Of a DNA stretch of 64,000 nt, positions 36,055-49,239 are shown in pieces. The notes beneath the pieces were generated by a model that searched no databases, was not told where the DNA came from, and saw nothing but the letters and a program-made list of their open reading frames with translations. How positions within the stretch are numbered: the stretch's first letter is position 1; every line of letters starts with the position of its first letter. This stretch comes from Nemophila menziesii. Its lineage: Eukaryota > Streptophyta > Magnoliopsida > Boraginales > Hydrophyllaceae. The translations under genes and the position numbers were made by a program. The DNA lies in the NCBI GenBank assembly GCA_029959085.1, contig JARWIR010000016.1, positions 21,957,499 through 22,021,498 on the forward strand, given 5' to 3'.

Positions 36055-36215
36055 ATATTTTGTAAAATACAGGTAGTTCATGTGATTGTGGAAAATAAAC
36101 TAGAACCTCAAAGTGAGAGTTATACATTCAATCTAAACGTCTTCCATCTATATGCATCTCGTGTCAATAATCACCATATACTATCCAAATGTATCTTGTG
36201 TCATGCTAAAAGCCC
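36055..36215. repeat. 161-bp direct duplication, right copy
   Basis: Copy of 31914-32074 at an offset of 4141 bp, continuing into the R1 sequence (gccccaaacaca) that unit A also has. Confidence 0.9.
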
Positions 36216-36289
36216 CAAACACATTATCTGATTATTATACGTGTTTGAACCTCTAAAAATCTATATTATAAAGTAAGGTTTTTTTAAAC

Positions 36290-38605
36290 GGTCCATATCT
36301 TCTACATAAGTGGTGGTCAGGATCATTTTTTGCCCCACTTATCATTAAGTTCATTAATTATTCAATAATAATTAAAAAAATCTATATTATAAAGTATGGT
36401 TTTTTTAAACATCCCAGATCTTCTACATAATTGGTGGTCGGGATCATTTCCGGCCCCGCTTATCATTAAGATCAAGAGAAAATGCCACTTAGGGTCTTGA
36501 ACACACCCCATCTTCAAGATAGGGACCCTGCCTAGAGCCTCTTCTTACTAAAGAGCTCAGAAAGTTTTTAACACATGAAACCCAAAACCCCTATTACCTT
36601 ACTACCCATTTAGACTTATATATATACTAATTTAGAAACCCATCCATTATAATTTCAGATCAATATTCTCTCACCTCCCCTCCTCCCCTATCTCTCTCTC
36701 CTCCCCCATCTCCCAAACCGCCACCACTACCACCATAACACAACCGCCGCCATCAACCACCACCAGCATGAGAACAACCACCACCACCATCTCCCTTCTC
36801 CCCTATCTCTCTCCTCCCCCAGCTCCCAAACCGCCCCCACCACCACCATAACACAACTGCCGCCATCAACCACCACCAGCATGAGAACAACCACCACCAC
36901 CACCTCGAAGACCACTGTTCGAATCAAAGCTCTGCCATGGAAGTACTGTTGCACGTTTCAAATGGCGCGAGGTGACTCCAAAAAATGCAACAGATCTACG
37001 ATGCTGCTTCACCAGGTACAGTCCGGCGCAAGGTGCTGCCGGAGAAGAAGAAGAAGCTGCTCGATCTGTTGTCTCATCGCAGGATCTTCATTTGCAGCCA
37101 TGGATCGAGGTTGCAGTCATGGCTTCTCCGTTTCTTTAACTCCTTTTCGTTGCTGCTGCTCTTCTTCCTCTTCAACATTCTCGTGCAGCTCCGTTTCGTT
37201 GCTGCTATTCTTCGCCGAGCTCCGGTGGTGGTGTTATTCGCCGAGCTCCAATGGTGGTTAGGTGGTGGTGTTATTAGAAGAGCTCCAATGGTGTTGTTGC
37301 TGCTGCTACAATGGATGAAGCAACTTGGTTGGACGGAGACAAGTTCCATGGTGGTGGTGATGCTCGACGAGAAGGCTGTTTCATGGTGGTGGTGGTGCTC
37401 GTCGACGAGAAGAAGTTTTTTTTTTCATTTCAGATCTAGATCTGGTTTGACCAGATCTGGTCAAACAAAGTAGTAATTAATTTATCATTTTTTAATTGTA
37501 TATACCTTTGTAATTGTTTAAAAATGTGTAATAAAGGTGAATAAATTTTTTTGACTATTTATGCTTTGTTTTTTACTAATACTCATCAAATTTACGGAGT
37601 ACTCATCAAATTTACGGAGTACTCATCATATTTATCAGAGTACTCATCAAATTATCCGGAGTACTCATTAAAATTATCCGGACCACTCACCAAAATATAT
37701 AGAGTACTCATTAAAATATATAGAGTATTCAGCAAATTTATAGATTACTCTCAGTTTTCCCGATACTCATCAATTTTATCCGATACTCTATATTTTTTCC
37801 AGTGACTGGTGGTCGGTGGTCGGTGGTCGGTGGTCGGTGGTCGGTGGTAGGTGGTAGGTGGTAGGTGGTGGGAGGTTGGAGGTTGGAGGTAGTGGTAGGT
37901 AGAGGAGAGAGAAATAGTGACATCACACTTTTTGTCTTTTAGTGATAGTAAGGGTAGGAAAGACTATTGTAAAAAATGAGGTCCCTAAGAAGAATAGCTT
38001 TTTAGACTATACTCTATAGAGAAGAAAGATGGTCTCCAAGACCCTATATATAATTCACCCTAAGATTAATAATCATTCAATAATAATTTTTTTAAAAAGC
38101 ATCCTAAAATATACCATCTATTCAAACGACCCAGTTATCTAAGTAAATATATGACTAAAATATGAAAATGAAGCGTGAAGTTGGGTAGATATACTAAATC
38201 GAAAGTTGTGAAACAGAAGATTCCAGAAATATGGACCGCGGGAAGACAAAAATATAGATTTAAAACAAATATTTTTTCTACAGTTCAAATATTTTAATAT
38301 AAATGGCGGCCAAGATCATTTCTGGCCCCACTAATAATTAAGACCACTGATAAAAAAATATATTTTTTTGAAAAAAAAATCTATATTATAAAACAAAATT
38401 TTCATCTACGGTCAACTTTTAGCATAAGTAGTGGTCAGAATTATTTTTGGCCCCATTTATCATTAAGACCATTAATTAATACCTATTACTCAATAATAAA
38501 ATTATAAAACAGATTTTTCATCTTCGGTACATAATTTTTAACATAAGTGGTGGCCATGATCATTTCTGACCCCACTTATTATTAAGACCATTAATTAATA
38601 CCTAT
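36290..38605. repeat. Hairpin-unit array of unit B, split by element 2
   Basis: Five diverged units at about 36297, 36418, 38288, 38405 and 38530 match those at 5915-6640. The second unit is interrupted at 36475 by the Mutator-like element. The GTGGTGGCC...GGCCCCAC arms are kept best in the last unit. Confidence 0.7.
36476..38060. mobile_element. Mutator-like non-autonomous element 2 (1585 bp), inverted relative to element 1
   Basis: It starts GAGAAAATGCCACTTAGGG and ends, in reverse complement, GGGTGAATTATATATAGGG, so it lies opposite to element 1. The flanks taagatcaa (36467-36475) and taagattaa (38061-38069) are a 9-bp duplication with one mismatch; unit A has the empty site near 6090. 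It has a TATA-like box near 36615, CT-rich stretches, subterminal GAGTACTCATC repeats (about 37570-37760) and a GGTCGGTGGTC repeat (about 37808-37850). Its open frames are not conserved with element 1 and look incidental. Confidence 0.85.
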
Positions 38606-39039
38606 TATTTATTTAAAAAATTACTATTTCTATCCCTAAATTAATTCCTATTACTTAATAAAAAAATATTACTCTCCCCACCAGAAATATATATTATAAA
38701 ATCCTTTGACCTATTAAAACTCACCTCTTCGCACTCGCATTCGAAAAAAAAAGAACAAAGTCTTTTCACACCCACCTTCCCATACCAAGTCGTTCTCTTG
38801 CACAAGAAAACCGGTTTGGCGAAGAACCCAAATTAAGGCTAAAACTTGAGAGATTCAATAATATATGACTGTTATCACCGATGTTAATCTTAATTGGACT
38901 ACCTCAATGAAGCTACCCAGGTTTCTCTTAGAATTGTATTATATTGGAAGGGGTTACATAAGAATTTTGTCTCTTTAACTACACAAAAAATGCTAGCCTT
39001 GGATCACGCTTGGAAAGTAAATATTCCTGACCTGATGAC
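38606..39039. other. R1/R2 junction of unit B
   Basis: Counterpart of 6641-7059 with the cctcttcgcactcgcattcg and gaaaaccggtttggcgaag blocks. No gene seen. Confidence 0.5.
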
Positions 39040-39685
39040 TCTTTGGGTTAAGGTATCCCAAAACTTTTCTTGATCAAGCACAAGCTCTTCCATCATGAGA
39101 ATTCAAATGAGCTCATGGACCAACATTTTCGATAGGTATTCCATTTATCTAATAGAGTTTACCTTCGATTTGTACTCCTTAGGAAGATCAATAAAAGATT
39201 TTGATATAACTATTTGTTCGTGTGCTTTTCCCATTAGTCCTCAAGGTGTTGACAATGTTAGGGAACTATTGATGTACCACGTTTAAATTTTCACTAAGCT
39301 CGATTAGAAATAACTCGTATTGAATGATGAAAAGTCATATATTGGTGTCTTTGACATTCTTGGTACCTTGTTACAATAGCTTCAATAAATCTCAAATCTC
39401 GTGAGACAATTCTCATTCACTCACACGACTATATTCCATAAGACTCAAATAACACATAAGCGTATTTGACACCTCATAGTTTTGTTTGAACTTACCATCT
39501 TCTTGAGGAGTGAGATCTTTACTAATCTTGATAGTTTTGGCTTCAACATCCTTGTAAGGTACATACGACCCTCTTGTGACAACCCAAAACACACAATCAA
39601 TACCATTGAGGAAAATCTCCATCATCTTTTTCCAGTAAGTAGCCGGTACCTGTAAAAAGAGGAGGTTAGTAGTTCATAAACCCTC
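39040..39685 (-). pseudogene. Copia-like gag relic, R2 of unit B
   Basis: Minus strand: MMEIFLNGIDCVF, YVPYKDVEAKTIKI, then NTLMCYLSLMEYSRVSE. The first motif matches the W..M..FL..ID start of copia gag. Downstream homology is broken by stops. Confidence 0.65.
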
Positions 39686-39760
39686 CAGTTAATTAGCTTC
39701 TCTATCGTTGTAATTTTAGAAGTGATTAAGTTCAAAATAGACCTAACCTCGGATACCACT

Positions 39761-40246
39761 TGTTGGACAAGATCTAATCTTGGAGGGGGTATGGGTGAAA
39801 AGACTATTAGAAATTCAAAATACATTTTAACCAAACTGATTCCTAATATCTAAAAAGTCTTTTAATACATTCTACAAAAACATGGAAGAAAAGATAAATA
39901 AAAATATATAGATAAGATAATGGAGGCTTTTAAGTAAGCATGTAAAGTGCATAAATTAAAGGGTAAGGGAGGTGAATCGGTACACACTGCTTTACAGTGG
40001 TTGGGCTCCCGGAGGCCTAAATCAACAACTTAAGGTCTATTTAACCCTTCAGAGTTCAATATCTCCGCAATCTCTCGTGTTTCTTCAATAAGGCGAGAAC
40101 ATAAACTTTAACAACGCCACTTCAAAAACCCATGAAGGTTTCTCTTGTGTAATTACTAATTACACCACAAAAACCTGAGTATACTACGATACCCACTCAA
40201 CCACTTCACACACCCGTGAAGCATTCTTGCATTCTATACACCTACA
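39761..40246 (-). mobile_element. Copia-like LTR, R2 of unit B
   Basis: A 486-bp LTR with TGTTGG/CCTACA ends. The flanking minus-strand GTGGTATCCGAGG is a mutated primer site. As in R2A, there is no 945-bp insertion after it. Confidence 0.7.
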
Positions 40247-42479
<2,233 letters not shown>

Positions 42480-42620
42480 GAGACCGTACACTCCATTTCA
42501 TTTCCAAATTCTGCCTAGTATCATCCGATCTGGCATATTAAAATAGATTTAAAATCCGCAATTGGAGTCCGTATTCTGTGTATATATATATAGCACACAT
42601 GTACTCTACACTTCACTCAC
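42480..42620 (+). promoter_or_regulatory. DEK-B core promoter and start region
   Basis: The TATA box tatatatatatag lies at about 42580-42593 with the same spacing to cacttcac as in DEK-A. The block is nearly identical to 10440-10575. Confidence 0.6.
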
Positions 42621-42789
42621 AAAATTAAAACAAAAGTTTTTACAGACAACACCTCCTCTTAGAAGAGGAATACATATAGTACAGGCAAATACAGTTTTAT
42701 ATATAATTATATATCTAAAAGGAGAGATAGAGAGTGAGTGTTCGTAGCTTTGCGAAGAACTCAAATCGGTCGGCGCTTTCAGAATTACT

Positions 42790-44118
42790 GTAAGTTTTTA
42801 TTTCACCGTGATTAATATGCATTTTGCTCTTTGAACCGATTGTAGATATGATTTATTGCAGGTTAGGGTTTTCAACCGAAGCTTGTACTTTACAACTGTA
42901 AGTATAATCGATTACTGATGGAATTTTTTATACTCTAAATTTTTGTTTTTTGTGTGTTAGTTGTTTAAATTACTGTAACATCGTTAGAATTTGCATATTT
43001 TGGAGCCCAGATTTTGAAATTCAATTTTAATTTTTTGATTTTTTGATTTTTTATTAAAACATTTTATGATGCATATATTGCATGTACGCGTATATAAATA
43101 TTATATTTTTGGAATATTTTTTTGAAAAATTTGGGGTTTTTATTTTTGGACAATTCAGTGTCGTAAATCGGAGCATGAGCGTAATTGGCTATGAATCATC
43201 TATTTCTTTGGTCGTTGTTTGGTCGTTGCTTGGTCCATGTAGTGTCTAATTAGGCACGTTTAATATTGAGACTGTTGCAATTTTACCAAATTGTCCTTTA
43301 TAAAATTATTTTTGTTACTTTTAGCTCAGCCCCACCACCCTTTGCTCCTGATCCTTTACTGCCTAGTGGCCCCAACACCTGATCTCCTGATCCGAGAACC
43401 ATTTTGGTGTTGATAGATGGTGGTTCAATGGGTGGGGTAGGGTGGATCTAATGGTGGGCCCAGGTTTGCAATTCTTTTTTTTTTAGGAGAAACATATGAG
43501 TTAAAAAAAAATTGCAGTTTTAAAATGTAAAATGTTTTCTGGGTAAAAATTGCGCTGAAAATCTGAAAATCCTGTCCAATTTGGACTGTTGGCCTTATTG
43601 GGCCATAGGTCTATTTTTTTTTTTTTTTTTAAGGTTTCGAACTTTTGATAGGAGATAAGCAAATTTAGATAACCAAATGGTTGAAATTGTACCTTTTTTT
43701 ACCAAAACATCCTTTGTTTCCATTCTTAATTTTAATAATATTTTAACATTTTCTATTTAATACTAATTTATTTTTTTATGATAAAATTTTTATTTTAAAA
43801 ATAATTTTTAATTTTTTTTGTTTATTTTTCCTTAATTGCACAATTAGTCCCCAATTTATGAGAAATTGACAAATGCACCCACCCTTGTTTAAAAAATAGC
43901 AAATGTAAAATATGAACCTGCAGGGACCAAAGGTGTGAATAACACATGGGTCTAATTTTTATTTCTGTAACACATGGATACATTTAGCTATTTTGCATGT
44001 TTATTTACTAAATCTTTATTTTCTTTGGATGAATTTTTATTTATTTGTATATTGTGTGAGTTATAAAAGATTACTGTATGTTTAACTAATGATGTTATTT
44101 TGTGTTTACTGAATGCAG
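42790..44118 (+). other. 5'-UTR intron region of DEK-B, with a possible extra noncoding exon
   Basis: The donor attact|gtaag at 42790 and acceptor gaatgcag| at 44118 match DEK-A. Within it, a candidate noncoding exon at about 42862-42897 (attgcag| acceptor, caact|gtaag donor) is missing from unit A, where part of the intron is deleted. Only transcripts could tell whether it is used. Confidence 0.55.
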
Positions 44119-44137
44119 TGTAAATTCTATATCAGCT

Positions 44138-46548
44138 ATGATTATGGAAATTGAGTCAGCAGCAAATGGAGAAGCTAAGCTAGTACAGGTGGCAAATGAG
44201 GAGAAGCTTGAAAAAGAGAAGTCTGATGAAGGTCAAAATGAGAAGATGGAGTATGAGAATGAAAAAGACAAGTCTGACGAGGGTAAAGTAGAGATAAATG
44301 AGAAGAGTGAGTCTGAAGAGGTTAAAGAGAAGTCTGAAGAGGTTAAAGAGAAGTCTGACGAGGTTAAAGAGAAGTCTGACGAGGGTAAAGTAGAGATAAT
44401 TGAGAAGAGTGAGAATGAGAATGTTAAAGAGAGGTCTGAAGAGGTTAAGGAAAAGAGAAGCGGAGCTAAAAAGGAGCCAAAAACTCCAAGTGTATCGACA
44501 ATTCAACGCCCTCAAAGGGAACGCAAATCTGCCACAAGGTTTGATGATGAATCACCCGAACAAGACATTTTCAAGCACTTCATTATTGAACAGGTATTAC
44601 TTTTTTATTTTTATTTTTTACTTTTTATGTTTCATCTTTCGATGATTATAATTTAATTTCTGTTTATTTGTATTCAGGGTCGTGGAGTTGCACTAAAATC
44701 AATTCCAAACGGTACATTCTCATCTCTCCTCATAGTTTACCCTTTGAAATGACACTTTTTTGTATTATTACCTCACCATTTTTTTACATTTATCTTATAT
44801 TTTTTGTTATTTAAATCTGATTTTCTGTTTCAGTTTACTACAAGATCTCTAAGTCGAGATCTGAAGAAATTTTCAAGCTTCTTCATTCAGTTATCTATAA
44901 CAGGAGAGCTAAGGTAATGATTCACACTTTTAATATTCTTATTATATCGATATAATAAAGTTTTTTAAGTTCCAATTGCTAAAATTTTCCTTGCTTTTAC
45001 TTTTTTATTTTTACAGGCAGCTCAGTTGAAGAATAATATTCTTCAATTCTCAGGGTTCGTATGGTTTTTCGACGAGGTAATAAGCAGCTTTTAACTCCTT
45101 ATATTTAACTTAAACAATATCTTCGAGCTCTCAATTTAATATCTTTTTCTTCACTTTTACAGGCTAAGCAGAGATCAAAAGCCAAAGAAAAACTGGAAAG
45201 AAGCCTTAAGGAGAAATTACTTGAGCTGTGTGAGCTGTTAGATATAACGATTTCAAAAAGCTCAGCTACGAAGGTTAAATTATATATCTCATATTTTTTT
45301 TTTCTTTTTGCGATTTTTCCTTTTATTACTGGTTTTAATATATAGTATTTGTCACACATGTAGGATGCAATTATCACAAAACTTTTGGAGTTTCTAGAAG
45401 CTCCACACGCGACTACTGATGTGCTACTCTCCGAAAAGGAAAAGGTAAAACAAAGCTATTTTTCTTTTTTCTCAATGTGAAATTATTATATTTATTATTA
45501 TTATTATTATTATAGTTTTTTAACTTTTTGTTTTTTGTGGTGTTTAAGGAGAAGAAACGTAAAAGAGGTGGTGGTAAAAAAGGAGTTGGGTCAACTTCAG
45601 GGAGCACATCAGCTGATGATGCATCAGTTACTCAACCACAAGTTCAAGTTGAGGTTGTTGAAGATAATGATATTGAAGACAGATCAGAATCCCAAGAATC
45701 CAAAGAGAAGAAAAAAGAAGAGGAAAAGAACAAGAAGAAAGTTGTTGATAAAACAAAGAATGAAGAAGTGAAGACAAAAGAAAGTAGTGAGTTGGTTAAG
45801 AAGAAATCAAAAAACAATGCTGAAGAAGGATCTAGTAAACAAAAGAAGAAGAGTGAGAAGAAGAAGAAAGATGAAGGAAAATCACAATCAAAGAAAGAAA
45901 CGAAGAAACGCTCCAGGGAAAATGACGATACGGGGAAAAGGTCCCCTAAAAAACATAAGAAAATAACTACTGAAAGCTCAGGTTAGATTTTATTTTTTTT
46001 ACTTTATTTATTTATTTGTTTTAATGTTCTTATATCTATCTATATTTTAAACTAGGGAAAGGGAAGGAGAAGGAGAAGAAAGAACCGGAGAAGCTCATAC
46101 CAAGCGACGAAGACCTTAGTTCTTCAATTCGTGATATACTTAGGATTGTTAATTTCGACACTGTAAGTATTTATTATTATTATTAACTTGTTTTACATTA
46201 AAGAAATTAAAATCTTGGAATTAATTATTTTTTCCTTTTACAGGCGACGTATACTGATATCGTCAAGTTACTTGGTAAAAAATTACCTTATATAAAACTA
46301 ATATTGTTATATTATTGTGTTATTACAAAAACTAACTAGCTTTTGATGTTTTTATTTCAGCGGAGCGTTACAATGTTGATTTAAGTCCGAGAAAAGGAGC
46401 GATCAAATTGCTGATACAAGATGAGTTAACGAAGCTTGCTGAGGATGGTGATGAGCAAGATGAGAGCTGTAGCAGTGTACATGAGCAAGAGAAAGAGAAA
46501 GAGAAGGAAGATGGAGATGGTCCAGTTCAAGATGTTGACAAAGATTGA
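44138..46548 (+). CDS. DEK-like: DEK domain-containing chromatin-associated protein, copy B
   Basis: Predicted exons: 44138-44593, 44678-44711, 44834-44913, 45017-45076, 45163-45273, 45364-45444, 45549-45981, 46056-46162, 46244-46274 and 46361-46548. All keep frame, giving about 526 aa. The start is ATG 44138 (MIMEIESAANGE); 44144 is the alternative matching copy A. Domain order equals copy A: acidic/Lys N-terminus made of EEVKEKS-type heptads (about 50-115), QRPQRERK, FIIEQGRG, the DEK core with FSGFVWFFDE, SAP-like helices, a Lys-rich linker 11 residues longer, and DEK_C (PSDEDLSSSIRDIL to GAIKLLIQDELTKL). The tail is longer (EKEKEKEDGDGPVQDVDKD). Exons 2-6 are almost unchanged from copy A, while both low-complexity regions differ. 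The family role is nuclear binding of DNA and histones. Confidence 0.9.
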
Positions 46549-47427
46549 TGTTTGTTGATTGTTATGTTTTAATATTTCTTTAGTTTTATTTAATTTAAAG
46601 ACTTTGGTGTGGTTTGTAATAGTTAGAGAGTTGGGATGTTATTATGGTTATGGTTGGTTATGCATTTGGAGATTTTATAAATGAGCCTTTCTTGGCTCAT
46701 TTATTAGTTGAGTTTATGTTTAAGGATTTCTGGATTTCAGTCTTTGTAATTTCGTTTTTATCTATTTTATTATAAAATATGCATTTCAAGTTTTCTTGTA
46801 TCCTCTTGTTATGTTATCATATTGTGAAATTACATGGGTTGTTTTGCTAGTTCATGAATTATAGCTTCTGTCTTACATTTTTTACTAACTCACTTCTGTC
46901 TCCTGCTTTGTTTGACCCCAAAAAGAAAAAAGAAAAAAGAAAAAAAGTCTCTTTGTCGTTACGTTTTCTTGTGTCTTTTTGTTTCCTTAGATCTCTCTTC
47001 ATTTCCCTAGCCTTCTTCATTATCCTCTTAAACACTCGTCTCTTTTCCCTAGCTTTTTTAAGTTTTCAGTACCTAACAACCCATTCGATTCCCTTTAGTG
47101 CCTCGTCTTTAGTACCCAACCTTATCCATTTGGCAACTTCATCTTAAATCATCATTTCATTTGGGGTTTTGTTTGCTCGTGCGAGTTTGGTTCTTTTTTC
47201 CTTGCCAACTCATCCAAATCCTAGCCAAATTAATCCTCCTAATAACCTAATTTATTCCACTAATCAGTCTTCGTAACCTAAACCTACCCCTTTTCAAATT
47301 TCAATAACTCGTAGAATTTCCACACTCACCCATTTCTGATCCACCATTATATCAGTGTCAGATGTGTATATATATATGTCCAGGTGTTTTTGCCTACGAA
47401 GTATTTGAGTCAAGTAGTTTACTAGGA
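46549..47427. other. DEK-B 3' flank and intergenic sequence
   Basis: A 3'-UTR-like stretch shares the ttgtaatagttag..agttgggatgtt block with DEK-A up to about 46690. Beyond that no homology to unit A or to coding families is seen. Open frames (for example 46854-47147) are of simple composition and unsupported. Confidence 0.5.
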
Positions 47428-47444
47428 CAATTTCTTGTAAGTTT

Positions 47445-47571
47445 TTTTTTTTTTTTTGAGTACATGAGAAAGCCACTTTGGACTCGGAGTCATATTGACT
47501 TCAATGAGATTTGATCCCAGGACCTCTTGGTCCATGCGGAGTAGCCTAACCACTAGGCCAACTATCGATCT
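47445..47571 (-). mobile_element. tRNA-derived SINE with 17-bp target duplication
   Basis: On the minus strand an A box TGGCCTAGTGG (about 47562) is followed by a B box GATCAAATCT (about 47513) and a short tail ending in poly-A (T run at 47442-47457 on the + strand). A perfect direct repeat caatttcttgtaagttt flanks it (47428-47444 and 47572-47588). The length of about 127 bp, the pol III boxes, the tail and the long duplication make the call firm. The tRNA of origin is not determined. Confidence 0.9.
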
Positions 47572-47639
47572 CAATTTCTTGTAAGTTTACAGTTTGAGAT
47601 GAATAAAGAAGACACCTTATTGAGCTAAAAAAAAGCTAA

Positions 47640-47890
47640 CCTTATCCACTATTTTAAGATTATTGAAGTTGGCTTAGCATCACCTACATCTAATTTGTCG
47701 AACACCTTTTTTGGCATTAGGTCGATGCTAACCCCCAAATCACAAAGGGCATCCACATTAAAAAATTTCATCAATGGTCTCGATCCTTAAGTTTCATGGG
47801 TGGTTCCTTTGTACCATCAAAGTACACTTTTATGTAAGTGCTACTACCTCACATTCCTTAAACCACTTCTTCTCATCAGTAACATATGTG
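47640..47890 (-). pseudogene. Gypsy-type retropepsin (aspartic protease) relic
   Basis: The minus strand reads ALCDLGVSIDLMPKKVFDK, then LDVGDAKPTSIILK. This matches the conserved ALCDLGASINLMP...LGLGEPKPT segment around the catalytic Asp of plant Ty3/gypsy gag-pol proteins. Just upstream KLKDR resembles the LPPKLKDPGSF motif, in another frame. Stops follow at once, so only a fragment remains. Confidence 0.75.
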
Positions 47891-48260
47891 AAGAAGAATG
47901 AGTACTTGGATACTCATTTTATAGCCATGAGTACCTAAACATTAACCTTGAGTTAGACTCAATTTATTGATAAGTTATGATACCCAATCATACCAACATA
48001 TGGTGTACATTTCAAAGGGTAAAACGGTGGTTCCACGAGCCTTTCAAATTTCTTAAGTAGCACCCTTGGTACTATGTGGTGTACCGACTTCCGTCCACGT
48101 GGACATGGTCTAAACATAACACGCCGTACAACAGGAGGATTTCTCCTCTTGTGCACTTTTTAAAAATTACAAAAAATAACCAAAGTACTAATTTCAGATT
48201 TAAATCTTCCATTAAGAACTTTAGTGCAAAACAGCTGTGGTGTCTAGTGAAATTCAACAC
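47891..48260 (-). other. Uncharacterised flank of the protease relic
   Basis: Minus-strand open frames of about 60 codons (47959-48156) lie where gag or linker of the same gypsy element would be expected, but show no motif I recognise. Confidence 0.3.
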
Positions 48261-48261
48261 A

Positions 48262-48422
48262 TAGGTACGTGGCTTTCACATGCACACACGAGATAGGTAC
48301 GAGGCTCCCACATGCACACATGAGATAGGTATAAGGCTTCCACAAGCATACACGAGATAGGTACGAGACCCCCACAAGAATACATATCTGTAGGAGGCCC
48401 AACATGCACACACGAGATATAT
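48262..48422. repeat. Minisatellite of about 32-bp units
   Basis: About five imperfect units built on cacacgagataggtacgag followed by gctcccacatg. The fourth unit is degenerate. The repeat makes Ser/Cys-rich short frames on the minus strand that are not genes. Confidence 0.8.
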
Positions 48423-48978
48423 AATCACATTGCAACATATAAATAGTTCAATGAAACGTGTGTATACATATAGTTAATAACAACTATCTAATATGTCATT
48501 TAGCAAAACTCGTCTATTAGAATGAGGAACATGGTCTTTTGAGTTTTTTAAACAATTTAAAACAATACATATATATCTTACAAGCATAATGAACTTGATA
48601 AAAGAATTTAGGAATGAGCCTAGGATTAAAGAAAAAGAAAGTTTAACATGTTTGTCTATCCTAATATATGTCAAGATTAATAAAGGTAAATTTATATTCT
48701 ATATATGTTTTTCATACTAATATTAATTATAAAGTAGAGTGCAAATGAAATATAGAAAAAATATATATAGATACCTACTCATATACTAAAGAGTATAGAT
48801 CCTCTGATACGAATTTAACAAACTTGATATCTTTACATACATGCCTATATTTTATATATCATTTATACTTAATAGTGATAAAAGTAACATGTGTCATTTA
48901 TTCTTAGATCATGATATACGTATTGTAGATGAACACATAAATTTGGAATGCTCCAGTTTTATATAAATAATTTTTTTT

Positions 48979-48981
<3 letters not shown>
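48423..48981. other. AT-rich intergenic, nothing recognised
   Basis: No coding, RNA or transposon signature was found on either strand. Confidence 0.5.

Positions 48982-49034
<53 letters not shown>
48982..49034. repeat. (TA)n microsatellite
   Basis: An uninterrupted TA run of about 53 bp. Confidence 0.95.
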
Positions 49035-49042
<8 letters not shown>

Positions 49043-49167
49043 ACTACTGAACATATTGAACTTATCCAAAATATGTTATATACATATAATACTATTTCAT
49101 ATATGCTAGTAATCTTTAAATAAACAATATGATAAATGTCAACATGATTTAATATATATAGTTATGT

Positions 49168-49168
49168 C

Positions 49169-49235
<67 letters not shown>
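49168..49235. repeat. (TA)n microsatellite, left of element 3
   Basis: A TA run of about 68 bp ending directly at the terminus of Mutator-like element 3. A second TA run starts at the other terminus (50963). Confidence 0.95.

Positions 49236-49239
<4 letters not shown>

Noticed and set aside
46854..47147. 97-codon hydrophobic open frame right of DEK-B
   Set aside because: Low-complexity Leu/Phe/Ser composition from T-rich DNA, with no promoter, splice or family support.
47445..47571. Functional tRNA gene on the minus strand
   Set aside because: A and B boxes are present, but the cloverleaf is not complete, a poly-A tail follows and a 17-bp target duplication flanks it; it is a SINE.
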